This document shows, piece after piece, positions 11,218 to 23,826 of a stretch of 64,000 nt of DNA. Where the stretch lies: positions 75,535,001 through 75,599,000 of the forward strand of contig CM075656.1 of the NCBI GenBank assembly GCA_037953625.1, read 5' to 3'. The DNA is from Crotalaria pallida. Lineage: Eukaryota > Streptophyta > Magnoliopsida > Fabales > Fabaceae. The translations under genes and the position numbers were made by a program. Below the pieces are notes generated by a model. That model made no database searches and was not told the DNA's origin. It saw only the letters and a list, made by a program, of their open reading frames with translations. Positions within the stretch are counted from its first letter, which is position 1; the number at the start of each line of letters is the position of its first letter.

Positions 11218-12412
11218 TTATTTTTTGCCTTGTACGATATTTGAGAATACAAAAGAGCTTTACACACTAAATCAACTTTGGTAATTCTTATTAAATTTTA
11301 GTATTTTTATATAATTTTTATCTTGATTTTGATTTTCAAGTTAAATTCAAATTTAATTTTTTTTATATTTTTATTAATTACTAGTGGAGTTTCTGTTTGG
11401 TGTTGAATTTTTAAATTCTTACTATATTTTGGTATGGTTGGTATTTTGATTTTGATTTCAAATTTAAATTCATATTTAGTATATTTGGTAAAAGAATTTA
11501 TATCAACCCTTATAAAAAAAACTCCCTTATTTATCAAACACAATACAACACTTATAAGAATTTTTAGTTCCACCATGATAGTAGTAAGGCTTTAATGAAT
11601 TGAGCAACTTGAAATTCGTTTGATATTCGATTTATTAAGTAGCTCATGAATTTGACTCCTTAGCCAAATAAACCGAATTTGAATTGGCAATTGAGTTCAT
11701 TAAATAAACAACTGAACTAAAGTCAAGTATAGTCTAGCTTATTTGCTTGTAAACTAGCTTGATAAAATAATATAATATGTATAAGTTAAATCTATTTTTA
11801 ATTTTCACAAATACTTGAATTTGAAAGTAATATTAAGAAAAAATAAATGAATTAAAGTGTAATAATTAATAAGAAAATATTTGATATATACACAATGTAA
11901 CAAAATATAAAATATTAAATTCATAAATTATCATGAAGATATAAAATTTTAAAAATGTAAAAAAAAAATCTACCAAAAAAAGAGATAAAGAATTTAAAAT
12001 AAAAAGAAAGGAAGAAAGAAAAAGGTATATAAAATCATAAAGATAAAACAAAAATGGTAGTTGTATAAGCTTAATATCGGGGGAAATTTATTTAGTATAC
12101 TTTTATTATGGGGTAACATATTTCATAAAGAAAAATTATTATTCAAGCTAACAAATTGAGCTATTTCGAATTTACGAACTAAACAGTTGGCGAACTCAAA
12201 TCGAATCAAACATGAACCTAAAAATTAGATCGATTTAAAACTCGGTTGAAGTTCGATTTGAACTATTTATTAACGAGCCAAACCTAGATGAATCAATTTT
12301 AATTCAGTATGTTTCATTTCCAACCCGAATAGTCTGTGAGGATAAATTATTATTGTTGATGCTTTTTCCACACCTTTTATTTGTTAACATTATTTTCTTT
12401 ACTTAATAAAAA
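11218..12412 (+). repeat. segmental duplication arm R1, right part
   Basis: It matches about 53949-55152 in the same orientation. The sequence is AT-rich and noncoding; the ORFs at 11307-11576 and 11866-12051 are low-complexity. The last bases, ACTTAATAAAAA, are the Helitron target that remains unoccupied at 55152/55153. Confidence 0.88.
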
Positions 12413-15388
12413 TTTATACTATTATATAAAGCAAACACTGTTTTTTAACTAACAAAACTAAAAAAACAGTTAAAATGTACATAATTTTGTTATGACCAAA
12501 ATACCCTTCTCATACTACTACTTTACCATAATTTCACACATAACTATAACTGTCGCGCATGATGATGAAACTGCCGTCATGTTCACACGCTAATTAAATA
12601 ACTAAACAGGAACGGATGGAGTAAACGTGTAAGCATTTTTATATACTTTAGAGAGAAGGACGTCATGTCCTACCCTCAGCATTTTTTGCAATGTATACAA
12701 AATCTTCACTCGCTAATTAAGGCTCATGGTTACATCTCTTGATATTTGATGGCTTCTCTTTCATTTGGTTACCCAATAGGTCATGGCGTCCATAAGAGGG
12801 AATGGATGCTAATCCATTTGTGCGGGAGAAGTATCACAACCCAGCATCCAATTTGGTTGGTCCCAATGTAAAATTATATGGTATAGCATTAGATCTTGAA
12901 TGGAGATTGCGATAAAAAGCACAACTAAATGTACTAAGTTTCTCACCAATTCTTACTCATCACTCACTCCAAAATAAAGAAAGCGGTTTGCTAATTTTCT
13001 TTGGCATGCAATGAGTAACAGATTGAAGATATATTTGCCATGGAGCAATTTTAGAAAATTTTAGAAGTCTCAGTTTCAAATTCCATATTGTGGAGCCAAT
13101 TTCCTATTCAGTAAAATTTGTTTCCTATTTTTTTTTTAATTATTAATTTGTTTCCTATTCTTATTGTGAAGTCACGGAGAAGCGAAAGATTTTGCATTTT
13201 GTCTCTTATGAAATAATAAAGCATCTATCATCACGCCAAAGCCACCACACTGCATAAACAAACAGGTACCATCATCTCACAGTAAAATTATCCAAGTAAA
13301 ATTTCCTTCTGTTAAAACAAATAACAAAAATTATTCAAAGGGCTATCTGTTGCTATATGGGCTTTTATATAAATATATAAATGTTTGATTTAAAAAAAAA
13401 AGATTTATAAGGTAGTTATATTGCTAAATTGGATTGGGTAAAAAAATAAATCTTTGTATATATAAAAAGATAACACAATACATATATTATCAGTTCAAAA
13501 AAATAAAACTGACCCTTTCTCCCACTCTTTTGTTAATAGTTATAATTAACATGAACAGTTTCCAAAATAAATTGATTCTTTCTCCCATTTTTTGTTTGTC
13601 GTTTTCAAGATCACCATTTTCGTTTTCTAATTGTGGCAACCTCCACCTTTTGCAAGGCATATTTCTCTTATTACTGAAACCCAAAAAGAAGTTCATAAAA
13701 TAGGTTGCAGCTATTCCTTATCATCCAAATTTTTGACACAAATGTGTTGTGTGGTACTATGTGATTTTTGAAATAACTATGGTTACCGTTCCATTATGTA
13801 ATTAATGTTAATATCGGTAATGACTATGGCATTTGAATTTATTGTTAATTTCTCTTTATGCCATATAGTTAATTACTAAGTCAATGTACGTCTTCAAGAA
13901 AACGCAATTTTTGTCTTTGAAATTAGTAGCAATAAGTGATCTAAGGATCTCTTCTTCCACTGTTGACCTGTAAGAAGAAAAAAATCATTCACTTTCTAAG
14001 CATTAAAGAGGGTATATGTATCCAGACTTATGAGATACTACGTCAATTAATTTGATAGTGTTCATTGATGTCTTTTTTGAGACAGCTTTTACTTTTAACT
14101 TTTTAATGTTTTTCTATTTTTTAGAAATTTTTTGTACAATTTTTATTGAGACTGTTGTTGTAAAGAAAATATGTAAATTTGTGTGCAAATTTTATTAAGG
14201 TGGTAATCTATTACTTTTTTTTGGTTTTTTGGTGTGGTGGTAATCTATTACTATCATTAAAAGAAAGTATTTTAACTAATTTTTTTTTGCATAAATTAGC
14301 TTATGCTCAAAATACCCCTCTCATTTATCTAAATTTCACTAACTTTAAAAAAAAACTGTCGTCCCTTACATAACTGTCGTGCCATGCATCTTCTATACTT
14401 AGTGTCATCTTCTAACTTACTAAGTATGGAAAACATAATATATGTAACTGTCAACTATGTGCATGATGTTAACTACATTAAAAGTGAAGTCTTATTTTAG
14501 AGATTAAAAATGCTGTTTATGGTACCACATTCTAACATTATTTATTTTAAATTTGGTGTGCCTTTCATTCTTTTCTTCCTTAAAACTCAAAATTATTGAA
14601 ATAAACTGTCATTTTGTTGTTATTAAATTAAATCAAGTTTCTGTGTTTTTTTTCTTGATGAATAGAAAAAAATGGAACCTGTCGGGCATATAATTTTGTA
14701 GAAAAGGGATAATGTTCTTGAACTTAAATTTTAATTCCTTCGACCTTTATGTTATATTTTTAATGATGAAATAATCACTGATATTGAAGTCAAAATTGCT
14801 ACGTGGACATTCTTTCAACTTGGTAAAAAGTAAACATTGTTAATTTAGTTCATTTCATATTTTTTATTTTGTCTTAAATTTGATATGAATATTGTATCTT
14901 TCTTAAGTCAATCATCTTATCAAAGAATGATGAGCCTATTACCAGTGGAGGCTGGCACAAGTGGAAGGGGCTTGTGTCCCTTAAACATGTGATCGTGGGT
15001 TCGAGTCGTACCCGAGGCGCATGTGAATGGAGCAAGCCTTACTGGGAGCATCGCCCCCGAAAGGGCCCGACCGTGGTGCGAGGGATTAGTCACCCAGTTG
15101 CGCGGGTGGATACCCTGGTTCATAAAAAAAAAAAGAATGATGAGCCTATTCAAGTATTGCACTATGAGCATGGTCAGAAGTATGAATAAAAAAAAGAAGC
15201 TATTGTCTAAAGTTTCAAACATATTTCTCTTTAAGCTCCTTATCGCGCACTTTGAATTAAAAAAAACAGAAATAAACTTATTTTTATTCATACTGATTAT
15301 GCAATATATCATTTTATTATTCACTATTTACAACAAAAACACGACAATAAGAATGCGGGTCGACAAGCACGGGCTGTCGACACGCTAG
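12413..15388 (+). mobile_element. non-autonomous Helitron, copy 1
   Basis: The 5' end reads TTTATACTATTATATAAAG, one base off the TCTATACTATTATATAAAG of copy 2, a typical plant Helitron start. The 3' end has a hairpin with stem GTCGACA/TGTCGAC, extended by GCG/CGC, followed by CTAG and a host T. There is no Rep/helicase ORF, so it must have been moved in trans. The interior is AT-rich; the small ORF at 13490-13696 (minus) is present in both copies but matches no family I recognise. A SINE lies at 14941-15133. Left flank is the R1 target; the right flank is not the matching half of that target. Confidence 0.88.
14941..15133 (+). mobile_element. tRNA-derived SINE inside Helitron copy 1
   Basis: Pol III-type boxes (TGGCACAAGTGG, then GGTTCGAGTCG), an A-tail and a perfect 17-base target duplication AGAATGATGAGCCTATT (14924-14940 and 15134-15150) identify it. 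The same insertion, with the same duplication, is in Helitron copy 2, so it happened before the Helitron block was duplicated. It is the same family as the SINE at 31726-31926. Confidence 0.92.
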
Positions 15389-17197
15389 TTATATATAGGA
15401 TAAACAATTATAAAAGATAAAGTTATATTCTATTCCGCCGTCACATATATAAAATCATCATGGAGTTTTTATTTTGATTTTATTTATATAACACAATATT
15501 TCAATTTTCCAATTGTATTTAATTGTACTTCTTTACACAAACACTTCTATAAACTCAACACTTTTTAAAATCCCAATAATAATGATAAGGGTAGTTTTGA
15601 AAAAGTATGATAATTTTCAAATTTACAATGTCACTAACAAATTTAACTATCTTATTTGATGAAAGTGAAAAATCTCAAAAATTCTTACATATAGGACCAG
15701 AGTGAATATTAAAAAGTTAAAACATCATTTTTATTAACTAAGAATACAATTTAATTTCCCACTATAAAAATTTACACTTTCAAATTTGTTTATTTAAATT
15801 CCATAAAGAAAACAATTAGTTCTTGACAGAAAAATATACGGAGTATTTGAATGCAAGAATCCTGGACAAATGATCAGGACCAACGAGATGTATGTGTTGC
15901 CATAAAAACAGTATCATAAATTGAAATTCAGACCAAAATGGAAGGACATTTCAGCAATTAAGACCACCTAAGTAAGAAAGGGAAACCCTTCACTTTTGTA
16001 ATGCTAACAAGACAAACTTGCTAAATCCTAAATAAATCTGCATCATTTATTTGTTTTTACCATTTATATATCAACCAAATTATTAGCAATGAAGATAAAT
16101 ACGAAAAACTTTGTAGAGCCAAATTTTCCAAATTAAACCCATTATACAAGCACGGTCTGGTCAAAGGGTTTGAATGCTTTCATTCTTTCACCCACAATAA
16201 TAATATATTATCAGCTCATATACATATATAAACCTTTTGTTTTTTCATCATTTTGAGTTAAGTAGCTCTTAGAGGTGTTGCAAGTAGATTCAGTTCGAGC
16301 TGCTGAGTTTTTAAATCTATGTCCACCAAGACCCTAGAAGGCAAGTTATTCTACTTCACTCTCATCAGGTTTAGGATTTTCCATAAAAAATTCAAGTGAT
16401 ACCCTCATACTCTTCCCCGCTACACAATAATTTGTAAACATACCTCACAAAATATAACTATTAGGATACAGTAGCAAAGGTTAGTAAGCATCGTTATGCA
16501 AACACGATTCATCATGATCTCAACGCCTTGAGAAATAGCAACCAGTTGATATATAGAAGACAACAATTTAAAAAATCAAACCAAATACTCTTACAGACAG
16601 ATTGTTTGTATTAATTCCCTGTCTGTTTCTTCATTCTACTTTGTTCAAGACCACTCTTCATAATTTATAATACGAAAAAATTCACAACAAAACTCTAGGG
16701 AAGAAATACTTTATCTGCAACGAACATTACATGCCACAAGCTAACAAGCTGGCCTTTCCTTGCCTGGCTACATACAATCAGGGGAAAAAAACAACTTCAG
16801 TTCAGATACATGATATTATGGCATTCTGCTCATATATGCAGTATACTTGAAACACTGCAAAAAAAAGTATAAGTTAATTAACCAAAGCATATATAATAGT
16901 TAAAGTATATATGGTATTCTTCACTTTATGGTATTTGATCTTCTCATATTCAAGTCTCTTTTAAAAGGAATATCTAAAACAGTGAACAACTTTCCAAAGA
17001 CATATACTGCAAGTTGATGAAAGGGGACATGCAGTACAAATGTGAGTGTATGTCTAAGTTGCAGCAAATAATTTAGCAGATAACATTAACCTGACATCAC
17101 GAATATTACTTTTTACCCTATTATAAAGCAAGGATAATTAATAGTAATAACATTCTCAAATAGGGAAAGTTACATACCCTAATTGTTTGTTATCTTC
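15389..17197 (-). repeat. 3' flank of F-box unit A, inverted
   Basis: Read on the minus strand, this is the downstream part of an F-box unit: a 3'-UTR intron (GTATGT...TTTGCAG), the conserved stretch shared with the CNL gene, and the distal part that resembles the myosin 5' region. It matches the flanks of F-box B and C without their insertions, so it serves as an unoccupied reference for several elements. No further gene is present. It ends at the Helitron terminus. Confidence 0.85.
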
Positions 17198-18316
17198 CTA
17201 TGGTTGCAGAGAGTCGCTAGGGAGTGAGAGTATACTTCTTGTATACATGTAAGTACCCAGCTGCTGCCTAAAAGCCAAACAGCCCAAACTATCATCACAA
17301 CATAACACCTCTCCTTTGTCATTAAGTTTCACAATTGACAAATCTTTGCCATCTAATCCAACAATTTCTCCACCTTTCGTGAAGTATATCGGTGTGAAGC
17401 AGCATGGAGGAACGGCATAGGCAGCCATATAATTGAACTTAGTCCAAGATGACTTCCCTTCACACTCTTTCATCATCCACAATTACCTCCAATCTTAACT
17501 CTGTATCATAGCCATCAGTGTAAAAACCATCATGTGGCAGAGGTATCTTGGATACATTTCTTTCAATGAAATCGAAGGCAATAATTCCAACGGACATGGC
17601 ATATTCAGTGACATTCAGCCAATGCATAGCCCCATTAACAAATGAAATGCATGGTGATTCACTTTGTCTCGCAGAAGGAAGGCCTGGAATGTCAACTTGT
17701 GTCCATGAATTGGTTCTCATGGAGAAGAACACAACGGAGTTTACACGGAAGAATTCGTTGAAAAATCCCCGGTAAACCTCACTCATAGCTATAACTATAT
17801 AGTAATCATCTCTAAGTGCATCATACTCAAAACTATAACGAATATTATAATGATATTCGTCAGATCCAAGAATGCCAGACAAAGCTGGAGAAAATGAAAT
17901 TGTTCTGTTGACACCGGTAGCAGGGTTACTCACAAAGAAAGCGGAAGGAGTCCAATATATTGTCATTGGGGGGTGAAGTGCGCGAAAAGGATAAAGCCTC
18001 TGCGAACACCTATAATATCAATATTAAACTCATCATCAAAAATTGGTGACCACAAAATTGGAAAAACCAAGTCCATGAAATGTTCCTCTAGTGATCCCTC
18101 TAAGTCAAGGGATTTGACACAGGATTCTCTCGGGAGCACGTGCAGAAGGAGTTGATGATCATGCGGTGTCGTAAGGTCAAAATGCAGTTTAGCAAAGTTT
18201 GGATCGGAAACGAGAGAGGCCCGTGACTTTTTCGCACACATGAAACGAAGGAGTGACTTCACAGGCAACCTCAACTGGATTTCCCACAACAATTCTTCGG
18301 GAAAATTGAATGCCAT
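17198..18316 (-). pseudogene. F-box/FBA pseudogene A
   Basis: The start codon at 18316 and stop at 17198 correspond to those of F-box B and C. The F-box (FPEELLWEIQLRLPVKSLLRFMC) and the F-box-associated region are clear. Two frameshifts break it: near 17965 a run of C's has six bases where copy B has seven, and near 17480 a 56-base deletion removes the segment after RLEV. A further 12-base in-frame gap lies near TISFSPALSG. A product would stop at 117 residues, keeping only the F-box. The leader exon and leader intron (about 18317-18800) are preserved. Confidence 0.92.
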
Positions 18317-19245
18317 GATGTATCTGAAATTCAGATATTAAAAAAAATTAAAAAAACATCAGAAAAATTCAGCAAAAGCACATAACAGTGGTTAGGCATG
18401 GAATGAAGCAATGAAAACAACTCAGAAATATGATAATCACAATCAATTAAAACACATTTTAAATGAATATATAGCTAAACCTAAAAGCCTAAAACATGAT
18501 TTGATGGAGAAAACTGCAAGATAACATTCAATTACTAGAAACTATTTCAATTGATTATGCCACAAAATTCATGGAATTAAAAATCACAGTCTAACGAATT
18601 TAAACCTGTTTAATCAAATTAAAATCATTTTCAATAAACAATTAATTTGTAGCAAACTAGGAGCATATATCTATGAATGTATGTAAATAAAAAATAATAA
18701 ATCATACCAAAAGCAGGATAGGAAGAAGAAGAAGAGAAACGGAGAATGGTAGACTCTGCTACTCTGGTGCTTGCAGCAGGTGCAAGAGAGAGTTTTACTT
18801 TTTCTTTTTCTTTTTCTTTTTTTTTTATTTTTCTAAAATTTAAACTAAGAGTTTTGGATTGGATAAAAGGCTTTGGTGGTTGGGCTATGATGTTAGGTTG
18901 ATCCAGCCCGATGATTTTTTTTTTTTGTCAATTTTCGGATACCATTTCTAATTTCTAACAACTATTTATAATTTGGGGTAAATAATGCTTTTCTTGCTAC
19001 ATTTTGTTTGCTAATTTTACTTATTTTATTTTCTTAAGAACTAAGAAAGTGTATATTTGTATTGTATATTTACACTATGAAAATAATTTTTTTTTTAGTA
19101 AAAAATAAAGTTAACGAATAAAAGGTATGGAAAAAGCATCAACGATAATTTATCCTTACATACTAGATAGTAAGACCGAAAATGAAATATATTGAATTGA
19201 AATTGGTTCAGCTAAGTTCGGTTCGTTAAGAAATAGTTTGAATCT
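18317..19245 (-). promoter_or_regulatory. leader intron, leader exon and upstream region of F-box A
   Basis: The minus strand contains the leader exon near 18712-18790 (CTGCTGCAAGCACCAGAG, ending CTGCTTTTG at a GTATGA donor) and an intron that ends CAG eight bases before ATG, exactly as in F-box C. The region further upstream matches 32470-32880. No precise promoter elements were assigned. Confidence 0.7.
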
Positions 19246-20805
19246 AGTCCGAGATAGTGCCGAACAGAATCCGATTATATACGGATAGTCGATTTCCGAG
19301 TTCGATCGCACACAATCGGGTTTGCAGCGGATCACAACAAATATACTTCAACTGAATGTGAAGTTATGCAAAAACCGATTAAATGGCGACCAATGCAGAA
19401 ACCAAAAATGAATGCGAAAAGCAGTAAAAGAGGACACAAAGATTTTTATACTGGTTCACTTTCCACCACTGAGAGCTACGTCCTGTCCCCCCTAAACCTT
19501 AGGAAGCTTTTACTCAAAATAAAATAAAGGGTCCCAATAGGATTTACAAGAAAGCCTATCTCACTAAACCTATCCCTGTCACATAGTGTACCATACTCTT
19601 GACCACTACCCCAAACCAATTTGATTTTGCTGGTTGAAGAACCTCTTCAACACTTCCACTGCGGAGACTTCCTTGACACTTTCAAGGACTCCTTCTCTTC
19701 TTCAATCACACATGAGAGTAGTAGCAGAATATTGGCTCCAAACTCCAAAACCAGTTACTTTTGAATATAACAGTGTTGATGCAACTGAGTTTCAGATTTA
19801 GAAAGAATTGGTAGAGATGAAGGTTTTCAGCGTGCGTTTTTTTTTCCTTTTGGAAACTTCGTTTGCTGATGTTGGAGGAGACAATCACCTTTTATTCATC
19901 AACAATCCCCAAGAATCAGGGAGGAATAAAAATTACCACGTGATTAATTAATGTTGACGAGATTCCCTCTCCAACAGTCATATTCTGATTTGGTTTAATT
20001 TTGAATCAGATCTTTCATTTATTGCCAATTTCTTTTTGACAGATTCTGATGATTAGCGAGCTTCGAGCTTTCAGTTGGATTGAGCTTCCACAACGGATAA
20101 CTTGACGAGAACTGAGCTTGTGCTTTTTAATGATGCTTGCACAGCCATTGACCAAGTGTGAACCGAGCTTGATATTTGATCTCAAACTGAAACTTGATAT
20201 TCGAGCTTTTTGACGAGCGAAATATTCAATCTCGAACTGACCTTAGTCGAGCTAAAAATTCAATCTCGAACTAAGACTTTAATACTTTACTCGTCTGCAC
20301 CAAAGGCCGAGCTGATGGTTCTGCCGAGCCGATGATTTAACATTTCACTCGTCTACACCAAAGGCCGAGCTGATGGTTCGACTACATTCGTTGTGCATCT
20401 TCAAGCTTGCTTCTGAGTTTCTGACTGCTTCTGGTTCAACTCTAGTTCTTCCGATCGTCTTCCAAACTGAGCTTCTTACTTTGTTGCTGGTGCGACATCC
20501 AGTTCTTCTGAGCATATTCCGAACTAAGCTTCTTGTTGTTCAAGCTGAGCTAACCACCTGAGTCTACCGCTGCCTGATATCTAAAGGTACGGTACGTCGG
20601 CAAACTCGGAATCTGAGTTGTTGTTGTTTTCTTATTTCTCAAAACACGTTCTTCCGCGCAATTTGTCTTCATCAAAACTTGGTATCCCTTGCTGATTCTA
20701 CAAAAACTTGGGAACTGGAGGTCCCGAGTTTGATCCTGGGCTCCCCCATTTAATAATTCGTTGGTAGATTTAATTTTCGTTCCCATATCCCGTAATAAAA
20801 AACCT
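19246..20805 (-). mobile_element. truncated Copia-type LTR plus SINE-like piece
   Basis: This is the reverse complement of about 55285-56868. The part at 19246-20685 is an LTR with many AGCTCGG/GAGCTCG motifs near 20040-20400; its 3' terminus, present in the other copy, is missing here. The remaining 120 bases (20686-20805) contain a B-box-like GGTCCCGAGTTTGATCC and look like a relic of an older SINE. The short ORFs at 19706, 20373 and 20550 are not supported as genes. Confidence 0.65.
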
Positions 20806-20927
20806 ATTTATAATTTGTGGTAAATAATGCTTTTCTTGATACTTTTTGTTGATATTTTTGCATATTTTTCTTTTTTGTAGAACTACGAAAGTGTATATTT
20901 GTATAGTATATTTACATTATGAAAATA

Positions 20928-23826
20928 CTAGCGTGTCGACAGCCACTCCCGTGTCTGTCGACCCGCATTCTTATTGTCGTGTTTTTGTTGTAAATAGTGA
21001 GTAATAAAATGATATATTGCATAATCAGTATGAATAAAAAAAAAGTTTATTTCTTTTTTTTAATTCAAAGTGCGCTATAAGGAGTGTAAAGAGAAATATG
21101 TTTGAAACTTTAGACAATAGCTTTTTTTTTTTATTCATACTTCTGACCATGCTCATAGTGCAATACATGAATAGGCTCATCATTCTTTTTTTTTGATGAA
21201 CCAGGGTATCCACCCGCGCAACTGGGTGACTAATCCCTCGCACCACGGTCGGGCCCTTTCGGGGGCGATGCTCCCAGTAAGGCTTGCTCTATTCATATGC
21301 GCCTCGGGTACGACTCGAACCCACGACCACATGCTTAAGAGACACAAGCCCCTTCCACTTGTGTCAGCCTCCACTGGTAATAGGCTCATCATTCTTTGAT
21401 AAGATGATTGACTTAAGAAAGAAACAATATTCATATCAAATTTAAGATAAAAGAAAAAAAATGAAATAAACTAAATTAACAATGTTTACTTTTTACCAAG
21501 TTGAAAGAATGTCCACGTAACAATTTTGACTTCAATATCAGTGATTATTTCATCATTAAAAATATAACATAAAGGTCGAAGGAATTAAAATTTAAGTTCA
21601 AGAACAACACTGTCCAAAATTCATTATCCCTTTTCTACAAAATTATATGCCCGACAGGTTCCATTTTTTTCTATTCATCAAGAAAAAAACACAGAAACTG
21701 GATTTAATTTAATAACAACAAAATGACAGTTTATTTCAATAATTGTAAGTTTTAAGGAAGAAAAGAATGAAATGCACACCAAATTTAAAATAAATGTTAG
21801 AATGTGGTACCATAAACAACATTTTTAATCTCTAAAATAAGACTTCACATAGGTGACAGTTACATATATTATGTTTTCCATACTTAGTAAGTTAGAAGAT
21901 GACACTAAGTATAGAAGATGCATGGCACGACAGTTATGTAAGGGACGACTGTTTTTTTTAAAGTTAGTGAAATTTAGATAAATGAGAGGGGTATTTTGAG
22001 CATAAGCTAATTTATGCAAAAAAAAAAAAATAGTTAAAATACTTTGTTTTTAATGATAGTAATAGATTACCACCACACCAAAAAACCAAAAAAAAGTAAT
22101 AGATTACCACCTTAATAAAATTTGCACACAAATTTACACATTTTCTTTACAACTACAGTCTCAACAAAAATTGTAACATAAAGCTAAAAGTAAAAGCTGT
22201 CTCAAAAAAGACATCAATGAACACTATCAAATTAATTGACGTAGTATCTCATAAGTCTGGATACATATACCCTCTCTAATGCTTAGAAAGTGAATGATTT
22301 TTTTCTTCTTACAGGTCAACAGTGGAAGAAGAGATCCTTAGATCACTTATTGCTACTAATTTCAAAGACAAAAATTGCGTTTTCTTGAAGATGTACATTG
22401 ACTTAGTAATTAACTATATGGCATAAAGAGAAATTAACAATAAATTCAAATGCCATAGTCATTACAGATATTAACATTAATTACATAACGGAACGGTAAC
22501 CATAGTTATTTCAAAAATCACATAGTACCACACAACACATTTGTGTCAAAAATTTGGATGATAAGGAATAGCTACAACCTATTTTATGAACTTCTTTTTG
22601 GGTTTCAGTAATAAGAGAAATATGCCTTGCAAAAGGTGGAGGTTGACACATTTAGAAAACGAAAATGGTGATCTTGAAAACGACAAACAAAAAATGGGAG
22701 AAAGAATCAATTTATTTTGGAAACTGTTCATGTTAATTATAACTATTAACAAAAGAGTGAGAGAAAGGGTCAGTTTTATTTTTTTGAACTAATAATAGAT
22801 GTATTCTGTTATCTTTTTATATATACAAAGATTTATTTTTTTACCCAATCCAATTTAGCAATATAACTACCTTATAAATCTTTTTTTTTTAAAAAAAATC
22901 AATTATTTATATATTTATATAAAAGCCCATATAGCAAGAGATAGCCCTTTGAATAATTTTTGTTATTTGTTTTAACAAAAGGAAATTTTACTTGGATAAT
23001 TTTACTGTGAGATGATGGTATCTGTTTGTTTATGCAGTATGGTGGCTTTGGCGTGATGATAGATGCTTTATTATTTCATAGGAGACAAAATGCAAAATCT
23101 TTCGCTTCTCCGTGACCTCACAATAAGATTAGGAAACAAATTAATAATTAAAAAAAGAATAGGAAACAAATTTTATTGAATAGGAAATTGGCTCCACAAT
23201 ATGGAATTTGAAACTGAGGCTTCTAAAATTTTCTAAAACTGCTCCACGGCAAATATATCTTCAATCTGTTACTCATTGCATGCCAAAGAAAATTAGCAAA
23301 CCCCTTTCTTTATTTTGGAGTGAGTGACGAGTAAGAATTGGTGAGAAACTTAGTACATTTAGTTGTGCTTTTTATCGCAATCTCCATTCAAGATCTAATC
23401 CTATACCATATAATTTTACATTGGGACCAACCAAATTGGATGTTGGGCTGTGATACTTCTCCCGCACATATGGATTAGCATCCATTCCCTCTTATGGACG
23501 CCATGACCTATTGGGCAACCAAATGAAAGAGAAGCCATCAAATATCAAGAGATGTAACCATGAGCCTTAATTAGCGTGTGAAGATTTTGTATACATTGCA
23601 AAAAATGCTGAGGGTAGGACATGACGTCCTTCTCTCTAAAGTATATAAAAATGCTTACAGGTTTACTCCATCCGTTCCTGTTTAGTTATTTAATTAGCGT
23701 GTGAAATTATGGTAAATTAGTAGTATGAGAAGGGTATTTTGGTCATAATAAAATTATGTACATTTTAACTGTTTTTTTTAGTTTTGTTAGTTAAAAAACA
23801 GTGTTTGCTTTATATAATAGTATAGA
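20928..23826 (-). mobile_element. non-autonomous Helitron, copy 2
   Basis: It is the inverted counterpart of copy 1. On the minus strand it starts TCTATACTATTATATAAAG at 23826 and ends with the GTCGACA/TGTCGAC-type hairpin and CTAG at 20928. Flanks (AAAAA before, TATTTTCATAATG after) rejoin to give exactly the unoccupied site at 55152/55153, so insertion was between A and T as expected for Helitrons. It has no transposase gene. Confidence 0.92.
21187..21378 (-). mobile_element. tRNA-derived SINE inside Helitron copy 2
   Basis: Reverse-oriented twin of the SINE in copy 1, flanked by the same 17-base duplication (21170-21186, 21379-21395). The ORFs annotated across it (21180-21434) are accidental translations of the repeat. 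Confidence 0.92.

Noticed and set aside
11307..12051. Lys/Ile/Phe-rich ORFs in the AT-rich R1 arm
   Set aside because: Low-complexity translations of A/T runs with no conservation beyond the duplicate.
13490..13703. Possible small gene in the Helitron (minus strand, also 22586-22792)
   Set aside because: Same ORF in both copies only because the copies are duplicates; no recognised domain and no independent sign of coding constraint.
14941..15133. Apparent tRNA genes (B-box motifs) here and at 2035, 21187, 31726 and 37781
   Set aside because: No cloverleaf closes, each has an A-tail and target duplications, and they recur as repeats, so they are SINEs.
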